Source of the DNA: Carbonactinospora thermoautotrophica
GTDB lineage: Bacteria; Actinomycetota; Actinomycetes; Streptomycetales; Carbonactinosporaceae
Assembly: GCF_001543895.1 (NCBI RefSeq)
Contig: NZ_JYIJ01000017.1
Span: 434,001-498,000, forward strand
DNA length: 64,000 nucleotides
Direction of reading: 5' to 3'
The position numbers were made by a program, and so were the translations under genes. Every line of letters begins with the position of its first letter. The stretch's first letter is position 1. Shown here in pieces: positions 34,673 through 45,507 of the stretch. Under the pieces are notes generated by a model. That model did not search any database, was not told the DNA's origin, and saw only the letters and a program-made list of their open reading frames with translations.

Positions 34673-35832
34673 GCGACGAATCCATCGCTGAGAAGGTCCA
34701 CGAAGCCGGTCTGGAAATCATCAACCCGGGCGGCAACCCCGACCTGTTAAGAGACATCGCCCGCGCCTGGCGGGACATGAACACAGAACTCCAGGCGATC
34801 TTCAACGAAGCCAACCAAGTCGTCGGTGAGACGATCGGCTCCGGCTGGAGGGGCGAGGCCGCCGAGACGTTCAAAAACCACTGGACCGAGCTCCACAACG
34901 CCGTCAAGGAGACCGGCCCGCAGTTCGAGGACGTCGCGAAGCAGCTCGAGGATGCCGCCAACGCCATCGAAGAGATCAACGACGCGATCCACCAGATCTA
35001 CCTGGAGATCGGCATCTCGGTCGGCATCTCGGTCGGCCTCTCCTTCGTCACCATGGGCTTCTCCACCGCGGCCGGCGCCGCCAACGCCGCCCGCCTGGCC
35101 GCTCAGGCGGCTCGCCTGGCCGCCCGCCTCGGAAGCATCCTGCGCAAGGTCGCCTCGGCACTACGGGCCATCAGAGGGCTGCGGGTGACGAACCGGATGC
35201 GCCGGATCGCGCAGGGGATGGCGCAGTGGGCGAGAACGAACCGTCTCGTCAAGGCCACCCTGGTCAACTCCGCCGGGAACATCGGCGGCAACGTGATGGG
35301 CGACATCATCGACAACGGGAAGCTCGACACCGGCTTGGGCGAGCACGTCTGGAAGGGTGCCGTGGCCGGTGTCGTGGGTACCCCCCTGGGCATCGGGGTT
35401 GGTAACCGGATCACCAGCGAGTTGATGAGCTCCGTCACCAACGGCGTGGTCGGGAACGTGACCGGAGGCCTCGCGGCGGACGGCGTCGCCGCCGCGATCA
35501 AGAACACCAACGCCAACCCCAAGGACGACGTCAAGCCCGGGGACGTCGTGACCAACGTGATCGCCAACGCGATCGGGGGCGCTGGCGGCGGTGCGGCGAG
35601 CCACGGCCTGCGCCGTACTCTCGGCGACGTCACCCCCTCCAGCTCAGACGGGGGCGGCACCTCCGGCTCGGACAGCTCTGGGACATCTGGTGGCACCGGG
35701 GAAGCATCCGGCCGGGACTACAGCGCACCGATGTTCACGTTGGACGGCATCCCCGCCGCGTACTCCAGTGGTGCGGCTGGCGGCGGGATCGGCAGGATCA
35801 AGGAGATCCTCAGTGGGAAGGATGACGAATAG
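34669..35832 (+). CDS. WXG100-domain polymorphic secreted protein, cassette B
   Basis: 387 residues. The N-terminal 168 residues are close to the cassette A protein (EAGLEIINPGGNPDLLRDIA is identical in both), with W60-R-G in the hairpin turn and the same hydrophobic segment at 113-140. The C-terminal half differs: Gly-rich segments (GTPLGIGVGNRITSELMSSV), a Ser/Gly/Thr linker (SSDGGGTSGSDSSGTSGGTG) and a terminal FTLDGIPAAYSSGAAGGG. A conserved delivery part plus variable tail is the polymorphic toxin layout; the activity is unknown. Confidence 0.7.
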   Translation: MSDESIAEKVHEAGLEIINPGGNPDLLRDIARAWRDMNTELQAIFNEANQVVGETIGSGWRGEAAETFKNHWTELHNAVKETGPQFEDVAKQLEDAANAIEEINDAIHQIYLEIGISVGISVGLSFVTMGFSTAAGAANAARLAAQAARLAARLGSILRKVASALRAIRGLRVTNRMRRIAQGMAQWARTNRLVKATLVNSAGNIGGNVMGDIIDNGKLDTGLGEHVWKGAVAGVVGTPLGIGVGNRITSELMSSVTNGVVGNVTGGLAADGVAAAIKNTNANPKDDVKPGDVVTNVIANAIGGAGGGAASHGLRRTLGDVTPSSSDGGGTSGSDSSGTSGGTGEASGRDYSAPMFTLDGIPAAYSSGAAGGGIGRIKEILSGKDDE

Positions 35833-35859
35833 CCGCCGATTCCTGCAGGAGTCTCCACA

Positions 35860-37200
35860 GTGACTCGATCGACTGCGCTGACCCGCCTGTCCGGCCTGCT
35901 GGCAGCGGCTGGATTCGTCGGTTGGCTGCTAAGGCCACTCATCGAGTTCTGGGCGCCGCCACCCCGCCTTGACCTGCTCGCCGCCCTCGCGGTCTGCGGG
36001 TTGGGCGGGGTCGGGTGGTGGCTCTCCGCGCGGAGTGCGCCGCGGGTGCGGCAGGCGGCGTCGCCGGGGGTGCTTGACGCCGTCCCGACCCGCCTGCCGC
36101 GTCCCTTTCGCCGGAGTTGGCGGCTGTTCGTGCTGGCGCTGGTCTGTATGATCACCCCGCTCGGCGGAGGTGTGCTCGCGGATCGCCCCAGCAACGCACG
36201 GCTGGACCAGGTGGCGGTCATCCGGGAGCACGGCGCGCGGATCGCCCCCGTCGAGGTGGTCGAGGTGCTCTCGGTCTCGCCGATCTCGCGGAGCAATACC
36301 TTCGGAAGCACGCTGATCGTCGAAGTCCCGGACGCTCACGGCGAGATGCACCGCGTCCGAGTCGAAGTAGCTCGGACAATAGGACGTCCAGAGCCGGGAG
36401 AGCACCTTTCCGCGCTGTACTCCCCGGCGGACCCCTCGCTCGGGGTGATCATCGACGACGGAAACCTCGAAGGGCTGCTCGGCGGCCCGTCCCGCATGTG
36501 GATACTACTCGCGGTCATGTGGGGCGTGACCTGTCTCGGGCTGGTCTGGCTGCTCGCCGCCCTGTCCGAGCTGAATCGCGCCTTTCGAAAGCTGCGCGCT
36601 GGGGTGCGCGCGAGACGCGCTGTCGGAACCGAAGTATCCATCCAGGGTTCCGGCGCTTGCCAGCTCACTGTCAAGGTCGGGCAGCAGAGGGACACCCGTC
36701 AGGTGATCGAGCCGGCGCTGCTCGGGACGGCTGGGAACGCGACCGTCCACCTGATCGTGGACCGGCATCTGGACGCATCCGTCCTCGCCGAGGACCTCGG
36801 CTACGGCCCGGTGTGGCTGTGCTGGCTCCCGGAGCACAAGCGGCTCCCGGGAAACACCGTGGCGGCGGTTCTCATCACCGCGGACGGGCAAACTCTGTGG
36901 GTCCGGGTGCCGGAAGCGGAACTCGACACGCTGTCCGCTGGCCCGCTGCCCTGGCGCGACACCCCGGCGCGGCCGTTCGGGCCGTACAACGTCTGGCGTC
37001 AGCGGGTGCACCCGGCCGGGGTGCCGGCTGTGGTCGTGGGCTTCTTGGCCGCCGTGGCGCAGGCGGCGTTCACGCCGGCAGGGCTGGCCTCCTGGCTGCT
37101 GTGGATCGTCATCGCTCTGTCACCGGCCACCGCGACCCTGCTGTGGTACCAGCGGCGCACTCGCCTGCTGAAAAACGCCCAGGAGACCGCCACCGTCTGA
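35860..37200 (+). CDS. Multi-pass membrane protein of the type VII cassette B (DUF3592-like core)
   Basis: 446 residues, diverged paralogue of the protein at 32258. Shared landmarks are APPPRLDLL after the first helix (APHPRVDLL in the other), an exposed segment ending in ALYSPADPSLGVIIDDGNLE (FYSPRRPEAGAFVHDGELE), WLCW near residue 325, and paired C-terminal helices. Helices lie near residues 8-26, 32-50, 86-106, 213-235 and 385-425. The pairwise divergence is much greater than between the N-termini of the WXG proteins, as expected if it tracks the variable effector tail. Confidence 0.65.
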   Translation: MTRSTALTRLSGLLAAAGFVGWLLRPLIEFWAPPPRLDLLAALAVCGLGGVGWWLSARSAPRVRQAASPGVLDAVPTRLPRPFRRSWRLFVLALVCMITPLGGGVLADRPSNARLDQVAVIREHGARIAPVEVVEVLSVSPISRSNTFGSTLIVEVPDAHGEMHRVRVEVARTIGRPEPGEHLSALYSPADPSLGVIIDDGNLEGLLGGPSRMWILLAVMWGVTCLGLVWLLAALSELNRAFRKLRAGVRARRAVGTEVSIQGSGACQLTVKVGQQRDTRQVIEPALLGTAGNATVHLIVDRHLDASVLAEDLGYGPVWLCWLPEHKRLPGNTVAAVLITADGQTLWVRVPEAELDTLSAGPLPWRDTPARPFGPYNVWRQRVHPAGVPAVVVGFLAAVAQAAFTPAGLASWLLWIVIALSPATATLLWYQRRTRLLKNAQETATV

Positions 37201-37214
37201 GGGCATATCACCGG

Positions 37215-37258
37215 ACGGCCCGTGGGCCGCGCGCCTGGATGCGCGACCCACGGGCCGT
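37215..37258. terminator. GGGCCGCGC-type hairpin, bidirectional
   Basis: ACGGCCCGTGGGCCGCGC (37215-37232) pairs with GCGCGACCCACGGGCCGT (37241-37258) with one mismatch, which is a G-T wobble on the minus strand. It separates the convergent ends of cassette B and the mutase gene. Confidence 0.75.
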
Positions 37259-37272
37259 TACGAGGACACGGG

Positions 37273-38850
<1,578 letters not shown>

Positions 38851-39184
38851 CGGTCACGCCTCCCCGGAGGTCATGTCACTCACGGCAAGGCTACGCCTCA
38901 CCCCACGCCGCCCATCGTGGAGGGTGTTACACCTCTTCGTCGAGTCGGTGTGGGCAACGACACATCAGGTCAGCGTACCGCCCGCCGCGCCCCGGCCCGC
39001 CGCCGGGACGATTTCGCGCGGCGAATTCTCTCCCGGAGGACCATTTGAATACCCAGCGGCGGAAGCCGTTAACCGGGCTGTCCCGACGATTACCGAATAG
39101 CTACGAGATGAACACGCATATAGGATCTGACCTGCCACGATGCGCTCCTCGGATCGCCACTGAGACAGACCAGGAGTTAACCAG
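38851..39184. other. Intergenic region upstream of mutase and glycosyltransferase genes
   Basis: It carries the divergent promoters. The first half is GC-rich; 39040-39180 is relatively A+T-rich (for example GATGAACACGCATATAGGAT). I see no cobalamin riboswitch and no RNA gene. Confidence 0.35.
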
Positions 39185-39253
39185 ATGTTCGCCGGAAAAT
39201 CGCTGAGTCAACTTGTATCCCTTGCCTGGGCTGCTCATCCTCGTGTGCTGTGA
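39185..39253 (+). CDS. 22-codon leader peptide overlapping the glycosyltransferase start
   Basis: ATG 39185 is preceded by AGGAG at 39172-39176 (8-nt spacing), the best ribosome site in the neighbourhood. The peptide MFAGKSLSQLVSLAWAAHPR plus VL ends in TGA at 39251-39253, overlapping the GTG of the glycosyltransferase (39250) as GTGA. The glycosyltransferase has no ribosome site of its own, so translation of the leader probably delivers ribosomes to it. No run of regulatory codons is seen. Confidence 0.55.
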   Translation: MFAGKSLSQLVSLAWAAHPRVL

Positions 39254-40368
39254 AAGTAGCGATCGTGACCGAGTCCTTTCTGCCTCGCGTCAACGGCGTC
39301 ACCAACTCGGTGTGTCGTACGGCGGAGCACCTGGCCGCTCACGGACACGAGGCGATCATCATCTCACCAGCGCCGGGGCCCGCGGAGTACGCGGGCTTCC
39401 CGGTGCGGCTGGTGCCTGGGATCGCGCTGCCGATGTACCCCCAGTTCGTGCTGGGGCTGCCCACGCCGAAGGTCGAGGAGTACCTGCGGGAGTTCGCGCC
39501 CGACGTGGTGCACCTGGCCTCGCCGATCGTGCTCGGCGCGTCCGGGGTGGCAGCGGCCCGGCGGCTGCGGATCCCGACGGTCGCGATCTTCCAGACCGAC
39601 GTGGCCGCGTTCGCCCGGCGGCACGGGTTCCGGGGCGCCGACCAGGTGATCTGGCGCTGGCTGCGGCGCATCCACGCGCAGGCGGACCGCACGCTGGTGC
39701 CCTCGACGGCCACGATGGAGCAGTTGGCGCGGTACGGGGTGCCGCGGCTCGCGCTGTGGCGGCGCGGCGTGGACCTGGAGCGGTTCCACCCCCGGCACCG
39801 CTCCGAGAGCCTGCGCCGGCGGCTGGCGCCGGGCGGCGAGGTCATCGTCGGGTACGTGGGGCGGCTCGCCCCGGACAAGCGAGTGCACCTGCTGGAGCAC
39901 CTGGTCGACATCCCCGGGGTCCGTCTGGTCGTGGCCGGCGACGGGCCGGCCGAGCCCAAGCTGCGCAGGCTGTTGCCGACCGTGGAATTCCTCGGCTTCC
40001 AGTCCGGGCGGGCGCTCAGCGAGACCATGGCGTCCCTGGACGTGTTCGTGCACACCGGGGCGGATGAGACGTTCTGCCAGGCCGTGCAGGAAGCGCTGGC
40101 CGCGGGCGTGCCAGTGGTGGCCCCGGCGTCCGGCGGGCCGCTGGACCTGGTCCGGCACGGGAGCAACGGCTTCCTGTACGCGCCGGACTCCCCCCGGTCG
40201 CTCCGCCTGTGCGTGGAGCGGCTGGTGCGGAACCCGCGGCTGCGGGCTGAGCTCGCCGCCCGTACCCGCCCCTCGGTCCAGGCGCGGACCTGGGAGGCGG
40301 TGTGCGACGAGCTGCTCGGCCACTACCAGGACGTCATCGGTGTGCCCCCCGGGCGGCTCGCCGCGTGA
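39250..40368 (+). CDS. GT4 glycosyltransferase, MgtA-like mannosyltransferase
   Basis: 372 residues, GT-B fold. N-terminal VAIVTESFLPRVNGVTNSV, central RRGVDLERFHP, VGYVGRLAPDKRVHLLEHL, and the nucleotide-sugar site DVFVHTGADETFCQAVQEAL (E-x7-E). These are typical of GDP-mannose-dependent alpha-mannosyltransferases such as MgtA, which act on glycolipids at the cytoplasmic membrane face. The GTG start overlaps the leader ORF. It forms a cluster with the deacetylase and second glycosyltransferase. Confidence 0.85.
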   Translation: MKVAIVTESFLPRVNGVTNSVCRTAEHLAAHGHEAIIISPAPGPAEYAGFPVRLVPGIALPMYPQFVLGLPTPKVEEYLREFAPDVVHLASPIVLGASGVAAARRLRIPTVAIFQTDVAAFARRHGFRGADQVIWRWLRRIHAQADRTLVPSTATMEQLARYGVPRLALWRRGVDLERFHPRHRSESLRRRLAPGGEVIVGYVGRLAPDKRVHLLEHLVDIPGVRLVVAGDGPAEPKLRRLLPTVEFLGFQSGRALSETMASLDVFVHTGADETFCQAVQEALAAGVPVVAPASGGPLDLVRHGSNGFLYAPDSPRSLRLCVERLVRNPRLRAELAARTRPSVQARTWEAVCDELLGHYQDVIGVPPGRLAA

Positions 40369-40396
40369 CCGGGGAGACCTGAGAAAAATTACGCCC

Positions 40397-41230
40397 ATGA
40401 CCGAGCTGAGCGAGCCGGGCACGCCGTTCGTGGTGTCGATTCACGACGTGGCGCCCGCCAGCGCCGAGCCGTGCCGGCGGTGGCTGGCCGACCTGGACGA
40501 GCGCGGCGTGCCCGCGACCCTGCTGATCGTGCCCGGGCCGTGGCGCGGCCCGGCCCTGCCGGAAGATCCGGCGCTGGTCGCGTGGCTGCGCGAGGCCGAG
40601 CAGCGCGGGCACGAGCTGTCGCTGCACGGGTACGCCCACGAGGGCGTGCAGGGCGGGTCCGGCCCCCGACAGCTGGTCAACCGCGTGTTGGCGCGCGGCT
40701 GCGCGGAGTTCTGCGCGCTGGACGAGGCCGAGGCGCGCCACCGCCTGGAGGACGGGCTGGCGGTGCTCGACCTGGTGGGCATCAAGCCGGTCGGGTTCAC
40801 CCCGCCGGGCTGGCTCGCCTCGCCGGGGGCGTACCGGGCGCTGAAGGCCCTCGGTTTCCGCTACACCACCAGCCACCTGGCCGTACACGACCTCAGCAGC
40901 GGGCGGCGGCTGGCGATGTTCGCCCTGTCGCACCGCCCCGGCGGGTTCGGGGAACGGTTCGGGGCGCGCCTGATGCGGCACGCGGGCGCCCGCTGGGCCC
41001 GGCGCGGCACCCCGTTCCGGATCGCGCTGCACCCGCAGGACCTGGCCCGACCGGGCCTGCGCGAGGCCGCGCTGGACGCCATCGACGCCGCGCTCGCCGC
41101 AGGCGCCCGCCCGTACACCTACGCGCGGCTGGTCGAGACGTACCCCAGACAGCGTCCGACGGGCACGACGGGCCCGGCAGGGCGCGCAACGACGCGGCAC
41201 CCGGTGCGGCGCGTCCGATCCGGGAAGTGA
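40397..41230 (+). CDS. DUF2334 polysaccharide deacetylase-like protein
   Basis: 277 residues with a NodB-like fold: FVVSIHDVAPASAEPCRRW (metal Asp/His region), QRGHELSLHGYAHEG (His motif), KPVGFTPPGWLASPGAYRAL and IALHPQDLARPG (C-terminal catalytic His). Members remove N-acetyl groups from sugars or act on glycolipids. Lying between two glycosyltransferases, it probably edits the same glycan. No good ribosome site precedes ATG 40397. Confidence 0.82.
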   Translation: MTELSEPGTPFVVSIHDVAPASAEPCRRWLADLDERGVPATLLIVPGPWRGPALPEDPALVAWLREAEQRGHELSLHGYAHEGVQGGSGPRQLVNRVLARGCAEFCALDEAEARHRLEDGLAVLDLVGIKPVGFTPPGWLASPGAYRALKALGFRYTTSHLAVHDLSSGRRLAMFALSHRPGGFGERFGARLMRHAGARWARRGTPFRIALHPQDLARPGLREAALDAIDAALAAGARPYTYARLVETYPRQRPTGTTGPAGRATTRHPVRRVRSGK

Positions 41231-41333
41231 CCAGACGCAGGGGATCACACCGCTCAGCTGGCACCGCTTGGCTGACACTGCTCAGCTGACGCAGCCGCGA
41301 CGAGCAGCCACCTGGCGCCGCAGGGGAGGACCG

Positions 41334-42440
41334 ATGAGGATCGTCCAGCTGGCCAACCTGTACAGCCCGGTGTCGGGCGGGTTGCGCACAGCGGTCAACG
41401 CGCTCGGCCGCGGCTACGTCGCGGCCGGACACGAACGGGTGCTGATCGTCCCGGGAGCGGTGGAGAGCCGAGTGGAGACCGACACCGACGGGCTGGTGAT
41501 CACGGTCCCGGGCGTCCCGGTCGGCGCCGGGTACCGGATGATCACCAACACCGGGCAGGTGCTGCGCCTGCTCGACGAGCTCGCACCCAACTCGGTCGAG
41601 GTGTCGGACAAGCTCACCCTGACCCGGGTCGGCCGCTGGGCGCGGCGGGCCGGTGTCCGCTCGGTGCTGCTCTCCCACGAGCGGCTGGACGCGATCCTCG
41701 CCCCGCGTGTCCCCGACTGGGTACCGCTGGAACGGGTCGCGGACTTGTGGAACCGCCGGCTCGTCGGCTCGTTCGACGCGATCGTCGTCACCTCGGCGTT
41801 CGCACGCGAGGAGTTCGAGCGGATCGGCGCGCCCAGCCTGTTCCGGGTGCCGCTCGGCGTGGACCTGGAGACGTTCCGCCCGCGTGGCGACACCGGATCG
41901 CATCACGAGACACGGCTGGTGTACGTGGGCCGGCTGTCCGCCGAGAAGCACCCCGACCTGGTGCTGGGCGCGGTGCGCGTGCTCACCCGGCGGGGGCTCG
42001 CGGTCCGGCTCGACGTGCTGGGTGACGGCCCGGCCCGCGAGCGCCTGGAACGCGAGACGAGCGACCTGCCGGTCGTCTTCCACGGCCACGTCGGCGACCG
42101 GGCGGAGGTCGCGGAGAAGATCGGCGCCGCCGACATCGCGCTCGCCCCGTGCCCGGTCGAGTCGTTCGGCCTGTCGGTGCTGGAGGCGCTGGCCTGCGGC
42201 ACCCCGGTGGTCGCCGCCGCGCGGGGGGCGGCGCCCGAACTGCTCACCCCCGGCGCCGGTCTCGCCGTCCCGCCGACCGACGAGGGCCTGGCGGACGGCG
42301 TGGAGACCGTGCTCACCTGGCCAGCCGAGGACCGGCGCCGGCGGGCCCGCGCCCGCGCCGAGGAGTTCCCCTGGTCGGCGACGGTGGACCGGATGCTCGC
42401 GGTCCACGCGGGCGCGCCCGTACCGGCCGGGGTCGGCTGA
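41334..42440 (+). CDS. GT4 glycosyltransferase
   Basis: 368 residues, GT-B fold: VQLANLYSPVSGGLRTAVNAL, SVLLSHERLDAIL, VPLGVDLETFRPRG, LVYVGRLSAEKHPDLVLGAV, VLGDGPARERLE and the donor site APCPVESFGLSVLEALACGTP (E-x7-E). Donor and acceptor are unknown; context points to a mannose- or glucose-containing glycolipid. ATG 41334 follows CAGGGGAGGACCG. The 100 bp before it contains three imperfect GCTCAGCTG-like repeats. Confidence 0.85.
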   Translation: MRIVQLANLYSPVSGGLRTAVNALGRGYVAAGHERVLIVPGAVESRVETDTDGLVITVPGVPVGAGYRMITNTGQVLRLLDELAPNSVEVSDKLTLTRVGRWARRAGVRSVLLSHERLDAILAPRVPDWVPLERVADLWNRRLVGSFDAIVVTSAFAREEFERIGAPSLFRVPLGVDLETFRPRGDTGSHHETRLVYVGRLSAEKHPDLVLGAVRVLTRRGLAVRLDVLGDGPARERLERETSDLPVVFHGHVGDRAEVAEKIGAADIALAPCPVESFGLSVLEALACGTPVVAAARGAAPELLTPGAGLAVPPTDEGLADGVETVLTWPAEDRRRRARARAEEFPWSATVDRMLAVHAGAPVPAGVG

Positions 42441-42839
42441 CCGGGAACGTAGGGCGCAGACCCCTGCTTCAGCCGTGGGGAGGAACATCGTTCCGGCTGG
42501 ACCCGCCGCGGGCGCGCGTGGGAGCGGCCTCGCGCGTGGACGGCGCACCCGAGGAGGCGGGTGGTCTTCACGGCCCGGACTGCCGGCGAGCGCGTATCAG
42601 GAGACGTAAGCCCAGGACTTCATCCGCTTCTGATCTTCTTCTGTGTTTTCTCCGTGTTTTCCGGGTGAGGGATTCCTCACAATCGCTCGTTCGGCCGGTT
42701 AGCGGCCAAGGATTGGGAACTCACCATCGTTAATATGACTTGGGCCGGTGCGAGGAAGCCCCGGCCAGGGCGGCACCCGGCAGCATGCGTCGATGCGCTG
42801 GAGTGCTCGCCCTCACCGGTACGTCACCGGAGGTAAGCC
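42441..42839. other. sdh promoter region
   Basis: A 399-bp gap. A TAATAT box at 42731-42736 is the best -10 candidate but has no matching -35. A pyrimidine/A+T-rich stretch at 42620-42680 (CTTCTTCTGTGTTTTCTCCG) precedes it. CCGGAGGTAAGCC just before 42840 is the sdhC ribosome site. No redox operator was recognised. Confidence 0.45.
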
Positions 42840-43235
42840 GTGTCTAAATCACCGGTGGGGACGCTGTACCGCGGCCGGGAAGGAATGTGGTCGTGGGTAG
42901 CACACCGGATCACCGGCGTACTGATCTTCTTCTTCCTGTTCGCCCACGTTCTGGACACCGCCTTGGTGCGCGTCTCCCCAGCCGCCTATGACCGGGCGAT
43001 CGCGCTGTACAAGAACCCCTTGGTCAACCTCTTCGAGGTCGGCCTGATGGGGGCCGTGCTCTTCCACGCGTTCAACGGTCTGCGGGTCATCGCGATCGAC
43101 TTCTGGGAGAAGGGCCCCCGGTACCAGCGACAGATGCTGTGGGGCGTCGTCGCCCTGTGGGTGATCCTCATGGCCGGGTTCCTGTACCCGATGACCCAGC
43201 ACACGATCCATGAGCTGTTCGGGGGTGCACAGTGA
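42840..43235 (+). CDS. sdhC: Succinate dehydrogenase cytochrome b subunit
   Basis: 131 residues, three membrane helices: WVAHRITGVLIFFFLFAHVL, FEVGLMGAVLFHAFNGLRVI and MLWGVVALWVILMAGFLY. The SWVAHRITG motif and the FHAFNGLR histidine are family features for quinone and haem binding. It anchors the complex with SdhD. The GTG start has a strong GGAGG site. It is the first gene of the sdhCDAB operon. Confidence 0.95.
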   Translation: MSKSPVGTLYRGREGMWSWVAHRITGVLIFFFLFAHVLDTALVRVSPAAYDRAIALYKNPLVNLFEVGLMGAVLFHAFNGLRVIAIDFWEKGPRYQRQMLWGVVALWVILMAGFLYPMTQHTIHELFGGAQ

Positions 43236-43308
43236 GCGAGCGCAGCGAGCTCACCATCGAGCACTGCGAGCCCGCGAATGCGGCCGCCGAGCGGAGCGAG
43301 GAGGTCGC
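43234..43308. repeat. GAGCGAGCGCAGCGAGC-type repeat between sdhC and sdhD
   Basis: GTGAGCGAGCGCAGCGAGCTCAC is followed by degenerate GAGC/GCGAG units up to GAGCGGAGCGAGGAGG, the last part of which serves as the sdhD ribosome site. The ends GTGAGC and GCTCAC are complementary. It resembles the GCGGAGCGAGCGA tails of the arrays at 5766 and 10378. Confidence 0.55.
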
Positions 43309-43749
43309 ATGAGTAGCGCCGAGATCGCCGCTGACCAGAAGCCGGTCGTCATCCCCACCCCCCGACTGCGCAGCAAGCGCACGCCCAAGCCGGCCCGCTC
43401 GAACTTCGAGATGTACAGCTGGCTGTTCATGCGGCTGAGCGGGATCCTGCTGGTCTTCCTGGTCGTCACCCACATCACGATCATGCTGGTGCTCGACGGC
43501 GGCATCTCCCGGATCGGGTTCGCCTTCGTCGCCGGCCGTTGGGCCAACCCGTTCTGGCAGGTGTGGGACCTCCTCCAGTTGTGGCTCGCCGAGCTGCACG
43601 GGGTGAACGGCCTGCGCACGATCATCAACGACTACGCCGAGCGCGACACGACGCGGATCGTGCTGAAGGCGCTGCTCTATACCTCGGCGCTGCTCGTGCT
43701 GTTCCTCGGCACGCTGGTGATCTTCACGTTCGACCCGAACATCTCCTGA
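43309..43749 (+). CDS. sdhD: Succinate dehydrogenase membrane anchor subunit
   Basis: 146 residues with a polar N-terminus and three helices (LFMRLSGILLVFLVVTHITI, WQVWDLLQLWLAELHGVNGL, LLYTSALLVLFLGTLVIFTF). The H-x-x-x-G-L-R pattern (LHGVNGLRTIINDY) is the haem/quinone region. ATG 43309 follows GAGGAGGTCGC. With SdhC it forms the membrane domain. Confidence 0.94.
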   Translation: MSSAEIAADQKPVVIPTPRLRSKRTPKPARSNFEMYSWLFMRLSGILLVFLVVTHITIMLVLDGGISRIGFAFVAGRWANPFWQVWDLLQLWLAELHGVNGLRTIINDYAERDTTRIVLKALLYTSALLVLFLGTLVIFTFDPNIS

Positions 43750-43767
43750 CAGGCGAGGCGAGCAGCA

Positions 43768-45507
43768 GTGCAGACCCACAAGTACGACGTCGTCATCGTC
43801 GGCGCGGGCGGCGCCGGGATGCGCGCGGCCCTGGAGGCCGGCAAGCGCGTCCGCACCGCCGTGCTGACGAAGCTGTACCCCACCCGCTCCCACACCGGCG
43901 CGGCCCAGGGCGGCATGTGCGCGGCACTGGCCAACGTCGAGGAGGACAACTGGGAGTGGCACACCTTCGACACGGTCAAGGGCGGTGACTACCTGGTCGA
44001 CCAGGACGCCGCCGAGATCATGTGCAAGGAGGCCATCGACGCGGTCCTCGACCTGGAGAAGATGGGCCTCCCCTTCAACCGGACGCCCCAGGGCCGCATC
44101 GACCAGCGCCGGTTCGGCGGCCACACCCGCAACCACGGCGAGGCCGCGGTGCGCCGGTCCTGCTACGCGGCGGACCGCACCGGCCACATGATCCTGCAGA
44201 CGCTGTACCAGCAGTGCGTCAAGCACGGGATCGAGTTCTTCAACGAGTTCTACGTGCTCGACCTGATCATGGTCGAGGACCGGCCGGCCGGCGTCGTCGC
44301 GTACGAGCTGGCGACCGGTGAGATCCACGTCTTCCAGGCGAAGGCGATCATCTTCGCGACCGGCGGCTTCGGCAAGGTCTTCCGGACCACCTCCAACGCG
44401 CACACCCTGACCGGCGACGGCATGGGCATCGTGTTCCGCAAGGGCCTGCCGCTGGAGGACATGGAGTTCTTCCAGTTCCACCCGACCGGCCTGGCGGGTC
44501 TCGGCGTGCTGCTGTCGGAGGCGGCGCGCGGCGAGGGCGGCATCCTGCGCAACGCCGAGGGCGAGCGCTTCATGGAGCGGTACGCCCCGACGATCAAGGA
44601 CCTGGCACCGCGGGACATGGTGGCCCGGGCCATGGCGAACGAGGTCCGCGAGGGCCGGGGCTGCGGCCCGGACAAGTCGTACGTCCACCTGGACCTCACC
44701 CACCTGGAGCCGGCGCACATCGACGCGAAGCTGCCGGACATCACCGAGTTCGCCCGCACGTACCTGGGTGTCGAGCCGTACACCGAGCCGATCCCGGTAT
44801 TCCCGACCGCGCACTACGCGATGGGCGGCATCCCGACCAACGTCGACGCCGAGGTGCTGCGCAACAACACCGACGTGGTGCCCGGCCTGTACGCGGCGGG
44901 CGAGGTCGCCTGCGTGTCCGTGCACGGCGCGAACCGGCTCGGCACGAACTCGCTGCTGGACATCAACGTGTTCGGCCGCCGGGCGGGCATCGCCGCCGCC
45001 GAATACGCGGCGCGGGCCCGGCACGTCGAGCTGCCCGAGCAGCCGGAGAAGTTCGTCGTCGACATGCTGGAGGGCCTGCGGTCCAGCACCGGCGGCGAGC
45101 GGGTCGCCAAGATCCGGTCCGACCTGCAGGCCACGATGGAGCTCAACGCCCAGGTGTTCCGCACCGAGGCGACGCTCAAGCAGGCCCAGGCGGACATCAC
45201 CGCGCTCAAGCAGCGGTACCGGGACGTCGCGGTCCAGGACAAGGGCAAGCGGTTCAACACCGACCTGCTGGAGGCCGTCGAGCTGGGCTTCCTGCTCGAC
45301 CTGGCCGAGGTGCTGGTGACGGGCGCGCTGGCCCGGACCGAGTCGCGCGGCGCGCACTACCGCGAGGACTACCCGAAGCGGGACGACGTCAACTTCATGC
45401 GGCACACGATGGCGTACCGCGAGGGTGATGGTGACGCCTACGAGATCCGGCTCGACTACAAGCCGGTCACCATGACCCGCTACCAGCCGATGGAGCGGAA
45501 GTACTGA
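43768..45507 (+). CDS. sdhA: Succinate dehydrogenase flavoprotein subunit
   Basis: 579 residues. The FAD dinucleotide fold is [18 protein letters not shown]; His42 in [10 protein letters not shown] is the covalent FAD attachment site; the active-site region is [21 protein letters not shown] (in part) and [10 protein letters not shown], with RLGTNSLLD near the C-terminal third. It oxidises succinate to fumarate on the cytoplasmic side. The GTG start is 18 bp after sdhD, and the gene shares one base with sdhB (TGATG). Confidence 0.97.
   Translation: MQTHKYDVVIVGAGGAGMRAALEAGKRVRTAVLTKLYPTRSHTGAAQGGMCAALANVEEDNWEWHTFDTVKGGDYLVDQDAAEIMCKEAIDAVLDLEKMGLPFNRTPQGRIDQRRFGGHTRNHGEAAVRRSCYAADRTGHMILQTLYQQCVKHGIEFFNEFYVLDLIMVEDRPAGVVAYELATGEIHVFQAKAIIFATGGFGKVFRTTSNAHTLTGDGMGIVFRKGLPLEDMEFFQFHPTGLAGLGVLLSEAARGEGGILRNAEGERFMERYAPTIKDLAPRDMVARAMANEVREGRGCGPDKSYVHLDLTHLEPAHIDAKLPDITEFARTYLGVEPYTEPIPVFPTAHYAMGGIPTNVDAEVLRNNTDVVPGLYAAGEVACVSVHGANRLGTNSLLDINVFGRRAGIAAAEYAARARHVELPEQPEKFVVDMLEGLRSSTGGERVAKIRSDLQATMELNAQVFRTEATLKQAQADITALKQRYRDVAVQDKGKRFNTDLLEAVELGFLLDLAEVLVTGALARTESRGAHYREDYPKRDDVNFMRHTMAYREGDGDAYEIRLDYKPVTMTRYQPMERKY

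Noticed and set aside
38851-39184. Cobalamin riboswitch upstream of the mutase gene
   Set aside because: No B12-box or matching stem pattern could be found; the mutase has a plain ribosome site.
42735-42836. 33-codon leader upstream of sdhC
   Set aside because: Its ATG lies within the likely -10 box, so it would not be on the transcript, and it has no ribosome site.
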